A stretch of DNA of 46,159 bases. Source: Bifidobacteriaceae bacterium. GTDB lineage: Bacteria > Actinomycetota > Actinomycetes > Actinomycetales > WQXJ01. The stretch's first letter is position 1. Each line of letters starts with the position of its first letter. The notes under the pieces are model-generated. The model did not search any database. It was not told the origin of the DNA and was given only the letters and a program-made list of their open reading frames with translations. Shown here one piece after another: positions 14,970-22,888 of the stretch. The stretch lies in assembly GCA_031267825.1 (NCBI GenBank), contig JAIRYJ010000016.1, forward strand, positions 1-46,159, read 5' to 3'. A program made the translations under genes and the position numbers.

Positions 14970-16555
14970 ACAGGCTGCCACGAATTGTGTTGATGCCGGG
15001 CAATAACGCCTTGATTGATGCCCGGGTGATGAAGAATCTGCGCAGCGCGGCCGAACTCGGCTATGACGCCATTGCTTTAGGCATATCGCGCGGTGAGACT
15101 ATCCATCAAGAAACATTGCCGCATGGCGGGCGGGTGATCATCCAGCCGGTCAATCAGCGTTATGAACTGTGGCGGCGTTACCGCCGGGGCAGGGTTTGGT
15201 TTGACCGGACTGATCGTTCGATTGGCCGGGCTTATGCCCGTTACCTTTATCAAAACAAGTTGGACGATCCCGCCCGCGCGGCCCGCGATCTAAATCGGGT
15301 TACCAGCGTGAAACGGCCCCACCAGACCGGCCGGGTGGTTCGGTTAGCTCGGCGGGTTTACGCCTTAGCGATCAGGGTTCTAGTTAAGACCCGGTCGTTG
15401 CGGGCTGATCGGGAAATCAAACGTGACACTTGGTATGCCGTTAGGTTGGAGGCTTGGCGGCGGGGGCGTTACGCCTGGCTGCGCCTAACGCCGTGGCGGG
15501 CGCGCTGGCGCCGGGCTTTGCCTTACGCCGTGGACCAGGCGATTGATTTGGGCCCACGGCTAGATGAACTGGCGCCAGACATTGTTCACGTCCATGACGT
15601 CTACATGATGCATGTCGCCGTGCAATACGCCGGGCGGGCGGCGTTGGCTGGCCGGGCGGTCCGGTTGATCTATGACGCCCGCGAATTTGTTCCCGGTTTG
15701 GCGCATGTTGATCCTGTCCGGGTTGAGGCTTACTCACGGTTGGAAGCTGAATACATCCAGGATTTTGACCGTGTCATCACAGTTTCTGAGTCGTTGGCTG
15801 ATCTTCTGGTCAAACGCCATGGTCTGGTCCGCCGTCCTGATTTGGTGTTGAACGCGCCGATCACTGAACCTCTGTCACCTGGTACGCCTGACGTGCGTCA
15901 AGCCGCCGGGCTGGGTCCAGAGGTGTTTCTGCTGGTTTACTCCGGTGTGGTCAATCCGGCCCGGGGGGTCGGTGTAGTCCTGTACGCCATGCTGCGTCAT
16001 GAACTAGATGACGTCCACTTGGCGGTGGTGGCTAACAACCGTGGTACAGCCGTCCGCCAATTGATTGGCGAGGCTGACTATTTGGGTCTGGCGGACCGTC
16101 TCCACGTTCTGCCTTTTGTGCCATATGACCAGGTTACAGCTTATATTTCGACAGCCGATGTTGGGTTGTCGCCGCTGTCGCGGGCGGTCAATCATGATGT
16201 CGCCCTAACTAACAAGTTCTGTGAATACATCGCTGCGGGCTTGCCGATCGTCACTTCGGATACGCCAGAACAGGCCGGCCTGGTGGAGGATCTAGATCTT
16301 GGTGCGGTCTTCGAGGCCGAAAACCCGGAGGCTTGCGCTGTGGCTATTAAGCGGGTCATTGACCGGCTGGCTGAATTGAACCGCCGCTTGAAGGATGACG
16401 CAGCGTTGCGGCATCGTTTCAGTTGGGAGGCTCAAGTTCCTGTGTTGGCCAGGATCTACGCTGATCAGTGCGCCGCCCTTGGCTTGACGCCACCCCAGCC
16501 CCGACCGACGCGGCCGCCGCAATCAGCAGCGTCAGCCTCACAAACTGAATCGTGA
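14966..16555 (+). CDS. GT4-like glycosyltransferase, close paralog of 9013-10512
   Basis: 529 residues, ATG overlapping the previous stop by 4 nt. IVLMPGNNALIDARVMKNLR at the N terminus, a long basic middle (about 90-190, rich in Arg and Tyr/Trp), then DIVHVHDVYMMHVAVQ, RLIYDAREFVPGLAHVDP, VITVSESLADLLV, LLVYSGVVNPARGVGVVLYA, and DVGLSPLSRAVNHDVALTNK followed by FCEYIAAGLPIVTSDTPEQA. It pairs with the minus-strand gene 9013-10512. Within the operon it follows a member of the other sub-pair (13518), so one of each type is present both here and at 7216/9013. This suggests duplication of a two-enzyme module. Short Pro-rich C terminus. Confidence 0.82.
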   Translation: MNRLPRIVLMPGNNALIDARVMKNLRSAAELGYDAIALGISRGETIHQETLPHGGRVIIQPVNQRYELWRRYRRGRVWFDRTDRSIGRAYARYLYQNKLDDPARAARDLNRVTSVKRPHQTGRVVRLARRVYALAIRVLVKTRSLRADREIKRDTWYAVRLEAWRRGRYAWLRLTPWRARWRRALPYAVDQAIDLGPRLDELAPDIVHVHDVYMMHVAVQYAGRAALAGRAVRLIYDAREFVPGLAHVDPVRVEAYSRLEAEYIQDFDRVITVSESLADLLVKRHGLVRRPDLVLNAPITEPLSPGTPDVRQAAGLGPEVFLLVYSGVVNPARGVGVVLYAMLRHELDDVHLAVVANNRGTAVRQLIGEADYLGLADRLHVLPFVPYDQVTAYISTADVGLSPLSRAVNHDVALTNKFCEYIAAGLPIVTSDTPEQAGLVEDLDLGAVFEAENPEACAVAIKRVIDRLAELNRRLKDDAALRHRFSWEAQVPVLARIYADQCAALGLTPPQPRPTRPPQSAASASQTES

Positions 16556-18339
16556 CTGACGGACCTTTGACGATCGTCACGCCGTGGTATCCCACGGCGG
16601 ACAAACCCTATGGCGGCAGCTTTGTGCGTGAATGGCTGCGGGCCTTGGCCGTCGGCCCGGCCGATACCGCCATAGTCCACCTTGAAATGGTTGAACCAGA
16701 TGATCCGCGTCAGCCGGGCGAATCCTCCAGCCCGGAAGGGCGCCTGATCTGGGTTCCGGTCAAGGTGGGCCACAATCTGCCCAGGGCGGCGGCCGCCAAA
16801 GCTCAGTTCGACGCCATAACACCGGCCGCGATTAGCGCCATCCGAGCGGCTGAAACCTGCTTCGCCCATGTCACAATGCCTACTGGTTGGGCTGTGGCTG
16901 AGGTGATGGCACCAGATCAGCGTTTAGTTCTGGTTGAACACGCCTCCTATGTGCCTCAACTATTGGCTCGGGCTGATGCTCGTCAACGGTTCGGCCAGGC
17001 GGTGGCCCGGGCTGAAGCTGTTTTGAGTGTTGGCGAGGTGACGGCAGGCCTGATCCGGCGGGTTTTCCCGGAGGCGGGCGGCAAAATCTGGGCGGTTGGT
17101 AACCCGTTGGACACGGCGGCTTTCCCGCTAGTTGATCACGGCGCCACGGGAGACTTCCAGCATTGGCTTTACGCTGGCAATCTGCTCGCCTCGAAGGGTG
17201 TTTTTGATCTGTTGGCAGCTTTCGCGGCTTTCGCCCATGGGCGCCTGGAGGTCGGGACGGCCCACCAGACCAACCCTCAGACCGACCCTCAGTCCCATCC
17301 TCAGGCCCGCCTGACAGTGGCTGGTCAAGGCCCCGCCGAGGCAGAATTGCGGGCCGCCGCACAACGGCTCGGCCTGGCCAACCAGGTCAATTTCGCTGGC
17401 GGTTTGGAGCGGGCCGCCCTGGTCCAAGCCATGGCCGAATCCGATCTGCTGGTTCATTTATCGCCCTCGGAAACGTTCGGCCTAGCGCCATTGGAGGCGC
17501 TGCTGACCGGCCTGCCAGTCTTGGTGGTGCGCAACGCTGGCACAACGCAAACCATGACCCCAGCCATCAAAGCGGGCCGAGCCGTCATGCTGAAAGGAAA
17601 TAGCCGGGCTGGTGGCCGGGTTCTGAGCGGGGAAGTGGTGGACGGCATCGGGCAACTGTCCGCCGCGGTCCGCTTGGCTGGACCGGAGGCCGCCTACCTG
17701 GTGCGCCGCCAACTGGCTGACCGTTACGGGCTGGAACCGTTCGGCGCCTTGGAGCGGCGCGTGGCGGCCGGTCTGCCACCATATTTGCCGTCTGACCAGG
17801 CGCTGCCAGCTTTGGTCGCGGTGGCGGGAACAGCGTCGGCTTGGACCGACTTGTCCGATGCCGTCCGGTCGGCCTTGTGGCAGGGCCGACCAGTCGTGGT
17901 GGCGGGCGAGACCAGCCTGAAACCGCTGGCCGACCCTCGGATCGAGTTCCTTGAACTGCCGTCTGGCCGCCTAGGGCCCGCCATCGCCCGGGCCTTATGG
18001 CTGGTTAGGGCGGCTCCGTTGAAGCTCTGGCGGCTGGCTTTGCGGCTGTCTTTACGGCTGGGATCACGGCTTGGATTGCGGCCGGGAGCGCGCGAAGGAT
18101 CGCGGCTGGGCTTGCGCGGCTGGCTGGCTGGCAGGCTGGACCATGCCGACCAAGCCGCCCGCGCCCTGAACACGTCACACCGCCTGACCTGGGCGCCGCG
18201 AATCGAATCCGCTCTGGCTGGCCGTAGCTTGATCAAAACCCAAGCTGAGGTGGTTCGGCGCGGCACACCACCCGGTGCGGAACGGCTGGTGCCAACGGCC
18301 AACCTGGCTGCCCTGAGGCGGGCACTAGGCACGTTATAA
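16552..18339 (+). CDS. GT4 glycosyltransferase with an extended C terminus
   Basis: 595 residues, GTG overlapping the previous stop (GTGA). A more typical family 4 enzyme than its neighbours: N-terminal LTIVTPWYPTADKPYGGSFV with the glycine loop, ENHA-like LVLVEHASYVPQLLA (about 125-140), VLSVGEVTAGLIRRVFP, the donor domain from about residue 205 (HWLYAGNLLASKGVFDLLAA), LTVAGQGPAEAELRAAAQRL, and the E-x7-E pattern in SPSETFGLAPLEALLTGLPV. After about residue 400 an extra segment follows, including an Arg/Leu/Gly repeat (about 490-530) and a tail (RLTWAPRIESALAGRSLIK) with no family I recognise. A Thr/Asn-Pro-Gln repeat lies at 239-251. Last gene of the operon; a hairpin covers its stop codon. 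Confidence 0.82.
   Translation: MTDGPLTIVTPWYPTADKPYGGSFVREWLRALAVGPADTAIVHLEMVEPDDPRQPGESSSPEGRLIWVPVKVGHNLPRAAAAKAQFDAITPAAISAIRAAETCFAHVTMPTGWAVAEVMAPDQRLVLVEHASYVPQLLARADARQRFGQAVARAEAVLSVGEVTAGLIRRVFPEAGGKIWAVGNPLDTAAFPLVDHGATGDFQHWLYAGNLLASKGVFDLLAAFAAFAHGRLEVGTAHQTNPQTDPQSHPQARLTVAGQGPAEAELRAAAQRLGLANQVNFAGGLERAALVQAMAESDLLVHLSPSETFGLAPLEALLTGLPVLVVRNAGTTQTMTPAIKAGRAVMLKGNSRAGGRVLSGEVVDGIGQLSAAVRLAGPEAAYLVRRQLADRYGLEPFGALERRVAAGLPPYLPSDQALPALVAVAGTASAWTDLSDAVRSALWQGRPVVVAGETSLKPLADPRIEFLELPSGRLGPAIARALWLVRAAPLKLWRLALRLSLRLGSRLGLRPGAREGSRLGLRGWLAGRLDHADQAARALNTSHRLTWAPRIESALAGRSLIKTQAEVVRRGTPPGAERLVPTANLAALRRALGTL
17269..17304 (+). repeat. 12-bp tandem repeat, three units
   Basis: ACCAACCCTCAG, ACCGACCCTCAG and TCCCATCCTCAG encode TNPQ-TDPQ-SHPQ in a surface loop of the glycosyltransferase donor domain. 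Confidence 0.85.
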
Positions 18340-18345
18340 ACGTGC
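18329..18345 (+). terminator. Hairpin over the stop codon of the last operon gene
   Basis: GCACGTT-ATA-AACGTGC, a perfect 7-bp stem whose loop region includes the TAA stop (18337-18339). It could terminate the operon, although no U-tract follows. Confidence 0.4.
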
Positions 18346-18658
18346 TCACAATCCCACGGCGAAGACGCCCACACTGCTGTTGGGGGTGGCCCCGGCTGTT
18401 TCTTTGGTTTGTCTCCCAGCCTCTCCGGCCGTGAGCCAGCCGGACACCGCGCTGACAAGGGTCCCACCCGCTGAACTTGGTAACGTGGTCGCCGGGTGGG
18501 ACACAGCCGATAACGGCGCTAATGTCAGGTTGCCTGCCAGTGTTACCAACCAAGCGAATTTCCATGGCGCTGCCGTCTCCTCAATCATCGGCGCTGTGAC
18601 CAACAATCCGGTTGGCACCTACTACTCGATGCAAGGGACATCGGCGGCCGCCACCCGT
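18341..18658 (+). pseudogene. Internally deleted remnant of a secreted S8 (subtilase) peptidase
   Basis: The frame reads a signal-peptide-like segment (TLLLGVAPAVSLVCLPASPA) followed by ELGNVVAGWDTADN, the His region (NFHGAAVSSIIGAVTNN) and then directly the Ser region (NPVGTYYSMQGTSAAA). DNA 18500-18607 matches 19710-19817 of the intact peptidase with one difference, and 18608-18654 matches from 20250. The 432 bp between them are missing, as is the Asp region. Similarity stops abruptly after GCGGCCGC near 18654, and the frame then runs into unrelated sequence. No secure start codon is visible. It cannot form a catalytic triad, so it is a remnant or a recombination scar. Confidence 0.8.
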
Positions 18659-19034
18659 CATGGGTTGGCTGGTCCCACACCGGTTCAGCCCGCGACCGGA
18701 CCGGGTTGTCCTTGTTCCGCCCGGTCTTCGGGGTCAACGTGTCAATGACCTGCCCGTCCGTGAACGCGTCGCCATGCCACTGGAAATGAGACTCAAGGTC
18801 GACCGGCGCCTTACTGGACCTCGACCCAACATTCGGCCAGGTCACAGCCCCACAAGCGCCCGAAAAACAAGCCTCTGACCCAAGTCGGGTTAATGACCGC
18901 TCGGTGTCTCACTAGGCGAGCCGGGAAGGGGATCTGGTGCTAGTCGGCACCAATTCATTTATTACCAACGATGGTTCTCGGAAGATAGGTATCCAGCAAG
19001 CGGGAATTCACTAGCCTGATGGTTAGCTGAGGAC
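18659..19034. other. Intergenic stretch with unidentified remnant sequence
   Basis: No gene supported. The minus strand has an open stretch at about 18645-18845 (VIDTLTPKTGRNKDNPVR and following) that looks protein-like but matches nothing I know. It abuts the breakpoint of the peptidase remnant, so it may be debris from an insertion. A weak hairpin GGTGC / GCACC lies at about 18936-18951. Confidence 0.3.
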
Positions 19035-19040
19035 TAGGCT
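19035..19040 (+). promoter_or_regulatory. -10 hexamer of the peptidase gene
   Basis: TAGGCT lies 6 nt before the GTG at 19047. The same hexamer stands 8 nt before dut and 6 nt before the KimA-like gene. Probably gives a leaderless mRNA. Confidence 0.45.
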
Positions 19041-19046
19041 CAGAGG

Positions 19047-21290
19047 GTGACTAGTTACCTCCGAAACAAGATCATTTATTCCTTAGCTGGCATCGTTGTC
19101 TCAATTGGCGTTGTTGGCCTGACGGCGGTTCCAGCCGCCAGTGAACCGTCCGGCGACGCCAGTCCTCCGGCCGAATTGACCATTCCCAGCACTGAGGCAG
19201 CCAGTGCCGACCCAGCCGGTGACCAAGTGGTCATCCAAGACGACGGCCTGACCACAGTTGTCGCGACCGGCCCGGCTGACATTGCCCCAGCGGCGGTGGT
19301 GTCTGGCGGCCTGCATGGTTTAGCTGTACAGCGGAACGTGGCGGTCCACAGTGGAGCGGGCGCTTCTGTGGTGATGGTCCGGACGGCTGACCCAGAGGGG
19401 ACAATCGCCGCGATGGAAGCCAGCGGGCTTTACCGGACTGTCGGACTCGACTACCCGGTTCAGCCGTTGCTGACTTCTCCACCAAACGACCCGTACTTGA
19501 ATTATTCCAACCCGTCGCAGCTCGGCCAGTGGGGCCTGCGCAATGACCAGGGCAATTCGGCTTGGGGCAGTAACGGGCGGATCGGCTCGCGCTTCGTATC
19601 GGCCTGGCCGCTAGTTGGTGGCAATGCCACCACCACCAAGATCGCGGTGGTGGATACCGCCTTCCCGGCCAGCAACCACCCTGACCTGGCCGGCATCGTT
19701 CAGAAATATGACACAGCCGATAACGACGCTAATGTCAGGTTGCCTGCCAGTGTTACCAACCAAGCGAATTTCCATGGCGCTGCCGTCTCCTCAATCATCG
19801 GCGCTGTGACCAACAATTCCAACGCTCTGGCTGGCGCGGCCTATGACACACAGGTTCTGTTCTACAAGACCATGTTCGATTCAACCGCGCTGCAGGGCGG
19901 AGAGAACATGGACAACGGGGCGGTCGCCGCAGCAGTCCGCCGGGCATCGGCTGATGGCGCCAAAGTCATCAACATGTCACTTGGCAGTTCCTGCATACCA
20001 TCCGCCTACTGGTCATACGATCCTCTTTACCAAGCCATTCAGGACGTCGTCAAGGCCGGTGTAACAGTCGTGGCGTCGGCCGGTAACTGGGCCGAGGAGG
20101 GTAATCCTTTGGGTTGCCCGGCCTCCTACCCGGGAGTTATCGCGGTCGGGGCGACCAACCCGAACGGGACGCGGGCCGCATTCTCTGAGTACAACCAGTA
20201 CGTCGACATCGCGGCGCCAGGTGTTGATATCTGGACTATGACCAACAATCCGGTTGGCAGCTCCTACTCGATGCAAGGGACATCGGCGGCCGCGCCACAC
20301 GTGGCGGCGGCGGCTGGGTTGTTGAAGCGGACTAATCCGTCTTTGACGCCGGCTCAGGTGGAGCGGATTCTGTTGTATACGGCGCAGGACGCTGGCACGT
20401 TCGGTTGGGATTCACAGTTTGGCTGGGGCATCTTAGACGCCACAAAGGCGCTCCAGTTCGCCAATAACCCGAATGGCGCTAGGCCGGTTTCGACTACTTT
20501 TGTGCCGCATGCCAGGCAGGTGGCGGTGTCGCCTGATTTGAATGGTGATGGTCGGGGTGATTTGCTGGTGCGGGATTCTATGTCGGCGACTGTGAATGGT
20601 TCGGCTGGTGCGGCTCAGTCTAAGTTGTTGGTGTATCCGTTTACGGCTTCGGCTACTTTGGGTTCTCCGATTTATGCTGGTGTTGGTTGGGGCAATTTGA
20701 CGGTGTATGGTCCTGGTGATTGGAGTGGTGATGGTAAGGCTGATGTGATGGCCACTAATTCGTCTGGTGATTTGTACATGTATCGTGGTGCCGGTAATGG
20801 GACTTTGACTGGTTCTGGTGTTAGGGTTGGTTGGGGTTGGACGGATTATCGGATTATTCCTTCGGGTGATATGAATGGTGATCGTAAGGCTGACTTGTTG
20901 GCGATTCATAATCCGACTGGTGATTTGTGGTTGTATCCGGGTGATGGGGCTGGTAGTTTCAGGTCTCGGGTGAAGGTGGGTAATGGGTGGCAGGGTTTTG
21001 AGTTGTACGCGGCTGGTGATTTGAATGGTGATGGTCGTGGGGATATTTTGTCGGTGCAGCGGTCGACTGGTGATTTGTATCGGTATTTGGGTCGTGGTGG
21101 TGGGTTCTTTGCGACTAAGTTGAAGGTCGGTAATGGTTGGAATGGGTTCCAGTTGGCTTCTGGTGCGAGTCTGGATGGTGATCGTTATTCGGATATTGTT
21201 GGATTGTCGCCGGATTGGACCTTGTATTATTACAAGGGTCTTGGTGGTGGGCAGTTCGCTACTAAGAAGCAGATCGGTAACGGCTTCTAA
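19047..21290 (+). CDS. Secreted S8 (subtilisin-like) serine peptidase with FG-GAP/VCBS repeats
   Basis: 747 residues. Signal peptide at 1-32 (NKIIYSLAGIVVSIGVVGLT, then AVPAASEP). A propeptide-like segment (about 33-150) is followed by the S8 catalytic domain. The Asp is near residue 203 in KIAVVDTAFPASNHPDLAG, the His near 243 in NFHGAAVSSIIGAV, the oxyanion Asn in VVASAGNWAEEG, and the Ser near 413 in YSMQGTSAAAPHVAAAAGLL. From about 485 to the end there are five FG-GAP-type repeats with Ca-binding cores such as DLNGDGRGD, DWSGDGKAD, DMNGDRKAD and DLNGDGRGD, predicted to form a beta-propeller that binds ligands or the wall. No LPxTG anchor or C-terminal membrane span, so it is probably secreted. 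DNA from about 20310 on uses many more T-ending codons (GGT, GAT, AAT, TTG) than the front half. Confidence 0.9.
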   Translation: MTSYLRNKIIYSLAGIVVSIGVVGLTAVPAASEPSGDASPPAELTIPSTEAASADPAGDQVVIQDDGLTTVVATGPADIAPAAVVSGGLHGLAVQRNVAVHSGAGASVVMVRTADPEGTIAAMEASGLYRTVGLDYPVQPLLTSPPNDPYLNYSNPSQLGQWGLRNDQGNSAWGSNGRIGSRFVSAWPLVGGNATTTKIAVVDTAFPASNHPDLAGIVQKYDTADNDANVRLPASVTNQANFHGAAVSSIIGAVTNNSNALAGAAYDTQVLFYKTMFDSTALQGGENMDNGAVAAAVRRASADGAKVINMSLGSSCIPSAYWSYDPLYQAIQDVVKAGVTVVASAGNWAEEGNPLGCPASYPGVIAVGATNPNGTRAAFSEYNQYVDIAAPGVDIWTMTNNPVGSSYSMQGTSAAAPHVAAAAGLLKRTNPSLTPAQVERILLYTAQDAGTFGWDSQFGWGILDATKALQFANNPNGARPVSTTFVPHARQVAVSPDLNGDGRGDLLVRDSMSATVNGSAGAAQSKLLVYPFTASATLGSPIYAGVGWGNLTVYGPGDWSGDGKADVMATNSSGDLYMYRGAGNGTLTGSGVRVGWGWTDYRIIPSGDMNGDRKADLLAIHNPTGDLWLYPGDGAGSFRSRVKVGNGWQGFELYAAGDLNGDGRGDILSVQRSTGDLYRYLGRGGGFFATKLKVGNGWNGFQLASGASLDGDRYSDIVGLSPDWTLYYYKGLGGGQFATKKQIGNGF

Positions 21291-21315
21291 CCCAACGACT
21301 AATCAAGCTCTTCTG

Positions 21316-21355
21316 GGCGTATCACTGGCGGTGGCCTAACCGTCGGTGATACGCC
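21316..21355 (+). terminator. Strong terminator-like hairpin after the peptidase
   Basis: GGCGTATCAC / GTGATACGCC, a perfect 10-bp stem with a 20-nt partly paired interior, 25 nt after the stop codon. Confidence 0.6.
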
Positions 21356-21383
21356 TCGGAGGGGCAAATGTTGGCCCGGCTGA

Positions 21384-21403
21384 CGGGTGTTATGCAACAC
21401 CCG
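21384..21403 (+). repeat. Third CGGGTGTT hairpin
   Basis: CGGGTGTT-ATGC-AACACCCG followed by CCTAGGT. It resembles the terminal hairpins of the elements at 4330-4408 and 8951-9030 (GGGTGTT stem, CCTAGG just after), but the rest of that element is absent here. Confidence 0.5.
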
Positions 21404-21446
21404 CCTAGGTCCATAGTCGCTAGCTGATTTGGGTGGGGTGGACAAA

Positions 21447-21452
21447 CATAAT
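21447..21452 (+). promoter_or_regulatory. Probable -10 of msrAB
   Basis: CATAAT, with CTGATT 17 nt upstream as a weak -35. Transcription would start right at the inverted repeat 21456-21494, placing that hairpin at the 5' end of the msrAB leader. Confidence 0.35.
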
Positions 21453-21455
21453 CTC

Positions 21456-21494
21456 GAGGCTAGGGGCCCGGCGTGTGGTCGGGCCCCTAGCCTC
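21456..21494. promoter_or_regulatory. 15-bp perfect inverted repeat in front of msrAB
   Basis: Left arm GAGGCTAGGGGCCCG (21456-21470), right arm CGGGCCCCTAGCCTC (21480-21494), 9-nt loop. It ends 30 nt before the GTG and 14 nt before the ribosome-binding site. It may be a terminator of upstream transcription, an mRNA 5' stabiliser, or a regulator site of the stress gene. Confidence 0.6.
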
Positions 21495-21524
21495 CAGCTT
21501 TGATTGGTGAGGAGGCGGGTCGCT

Positions 21525-22640
21525 GTGAGGAAGGTAATCTACCTGGCTGGTGGTTGCTTTTGGGGGCTCGAGCGGTTCTTAGGTGAGTTGCCGGGGACGC
21601 TTGGCACACGGGTTGGCTACGCCAATGGCCCGGGCGCCGCAGCCGGTACGCCTGGCGATCCTGTGTCATATGAGGAAGTTTGTGGCGCATCTGGCCACGC
21701 AGAGGCGGTAGAACTGACCTACGACCGATCAGTGGCTGGTCTGCGATTCATACTTGAGCAGTTCTTCCAAGTGATCGATCCGCTGTCAGTCAACCAGCAG
21801 GGCAATGATGTTGGCGTGCAGTACCGGACCGGCATCTACTGGGTTGATCCAGCCGATCAAGTGCCAACCGAACTGGAACTGGCGACACTCGAGCGGCGCC
21901 TTGGTCAGCCGGTTGCGATCGAATGCGGTCCGCTGCGCGGCTTCAGCCTGGCCGAGGATTACCACCAGGACTATCTGTTGAAGAACCCGGGTGGCTATTG
22001 CCACATCTCACCGGCCGCCATGGCGGCGGCCCGGGCCGCCCGGCCTATCCCAGCCTTCGGCCTAGCGGCCAACCCGCCCTCGGCGGATGGACCGAACGGG
22101 ACTCTCGTGGCTGATTCGGTGGACCCGGCTGGCGCGGCCGACACTGCTGGCGCGGTTGGCGCGGCCGATCCGGCCGCGGTGGTTGCGGTGGACCCGGTTG
22201 GCGCGGCCGATCCGGCTCGCTTGGCCGCACTCAGCCCCTTGCAATACGCGGTCACCCAGCAGGGTTCAACTGAACTGCCATTCACTGGCGAATATGACCA
22301 GACTTTTGCCCCGGGGATCTACGTCGACATTTCCAGCGGGCAGCCGCTGTTCGTTTCAAGCCAGAAGTTTGACTCTGGTTGCGGCTGGCCGGCCTTCGCC
22401 CGGCCAATCACATCCGGCCTGGTCCAGGAAGTCGAAGACCGCTCCTACGGCCGGGTCCGCACCGAGGTCCGCTCGGCTGGGTCAGGTGCTCATTTGGGTC
22501 ATGTTTTCGCTGACGGACCGGCTGATATGGGTGGATTGAGATACTGCGTCAACTCGGCCGCACTGGAGTTTGTGCCACTAGAGGAGATGGCGTCACGCGG
22601 CTATGAGGCCTTCCTACCACTGATTGAAGAGCCGCAATAG
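21525..22640 (+). CDS. msrAB: Peptide methionine sulfoxide reductase, MsrA-MsrB fusion
   Basis: About 371 residues from the GTG at 21525, preceded by GAGGAGG nine bases upstream; in-frame TTG/GTG codons at 21504/21507 overlap that site and are less likely. The enzyme reduces Met-S-sulfoxide (MsrA) and Met-R-sulfoxide (MsrB) in damaged proteins. The MsrA domain (about 1-165) has the catalytic Cys in YLAGGCFWGLERF and HAEAVELTYD. The MsrB domain (about 240-371) has ELPFTGEYDQTFAPGIYVDI, KFDSGCGWPAFARPI, HLGHVFADGPADMGGLRYCV and the resolving-type NSAALEFVP. The zinc CxxC pairs of many MsrB proteins are absent, as is common in fused forms. The linker (about 185-235) is an expanded Ala/Gly/Asp repeat. 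No signal peptide, so cytosolic. Confidence 0.92.
   Translation: MRKVIYLAGGCFWGLERFLGELPGTLGTRVGYANGPGAAAGTPGDPVSYEEVCGASGHAEAVELTYDRSVAGLRFILEQFFQVIDPLSVNQQGNDVGVQYRTGIYWVDPADQVPTELELATLERRLGQPVAIECGPLRGFSLAEDYHQDYLLKNPGGYCHISPAAMAAARAARPIPAFGLAANPPSADGPNGTLVADSVDPAGAADTAGAVGAADPAAVVAVDPVGAADPARLAALSPLQYAVTQQGSTELPFTGEYDQTFAPGIYVDISSGQPLFVSSQKFDSGCGWPAFARPITSGLVQEVEDRSYGRVRTEVRSAGSGAHLGHVFADGPADMGGLRYCVNSAALEFVPLEEMASRGYEAFLPLIEEPQ
22112..22222 (+). repeat. Repeat linker between MsrA and MsrB
   Basis: Units built on GTGGACCCGG and TTGGCGCGGCCGATCCGG encode DPAGAADTAGAVGAADPA and VDPVGAADPA. The repeats keep the reading frame and join the two enzyme domains. Confidence 0.75.
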
Positions 22641-22708
22641 ATCGAACCCGGTGGGTTTACTAGCGGACTGGTCGGCTTCAGTGGCCAGGATCCCGGCCCG
22701 CGACACCG

Positions 22709-22744
22709 AAAGCCCAGTCACCCCCAAGCCACCCACTGGGCTTT
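22709..22744 (+). terminator. Terminator after msrAB
   Basis: AAAGCCCAGT / ACTGGGCTTT, a perfect 10-bp stem with a 16-nt loop. The right arm ends in TTT, followed by GATG. It lies 69 nt after the msrAB stop. Confidence 0.65.
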
Positions 22745-22888
22745 GATGTCTTTCCGTGGTTGAGTTCAACCCAGCGAACCGACCGGCGAACTGACGGCGG
22801 TTTAGCGGCCAATTCCCAGAAAACTCGCAGTCATTTTGGATACTGCTGGACTTGAATGGGGTCACCAACCTGACGAAAGGCCCCGCAA

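Noticed and set aside
16419-17457. Antisense frames in the 16552 glycosyltransferase gene
   Set aside because: The plus-strand frame has a full family 4 motif set; the antisense frames have none.
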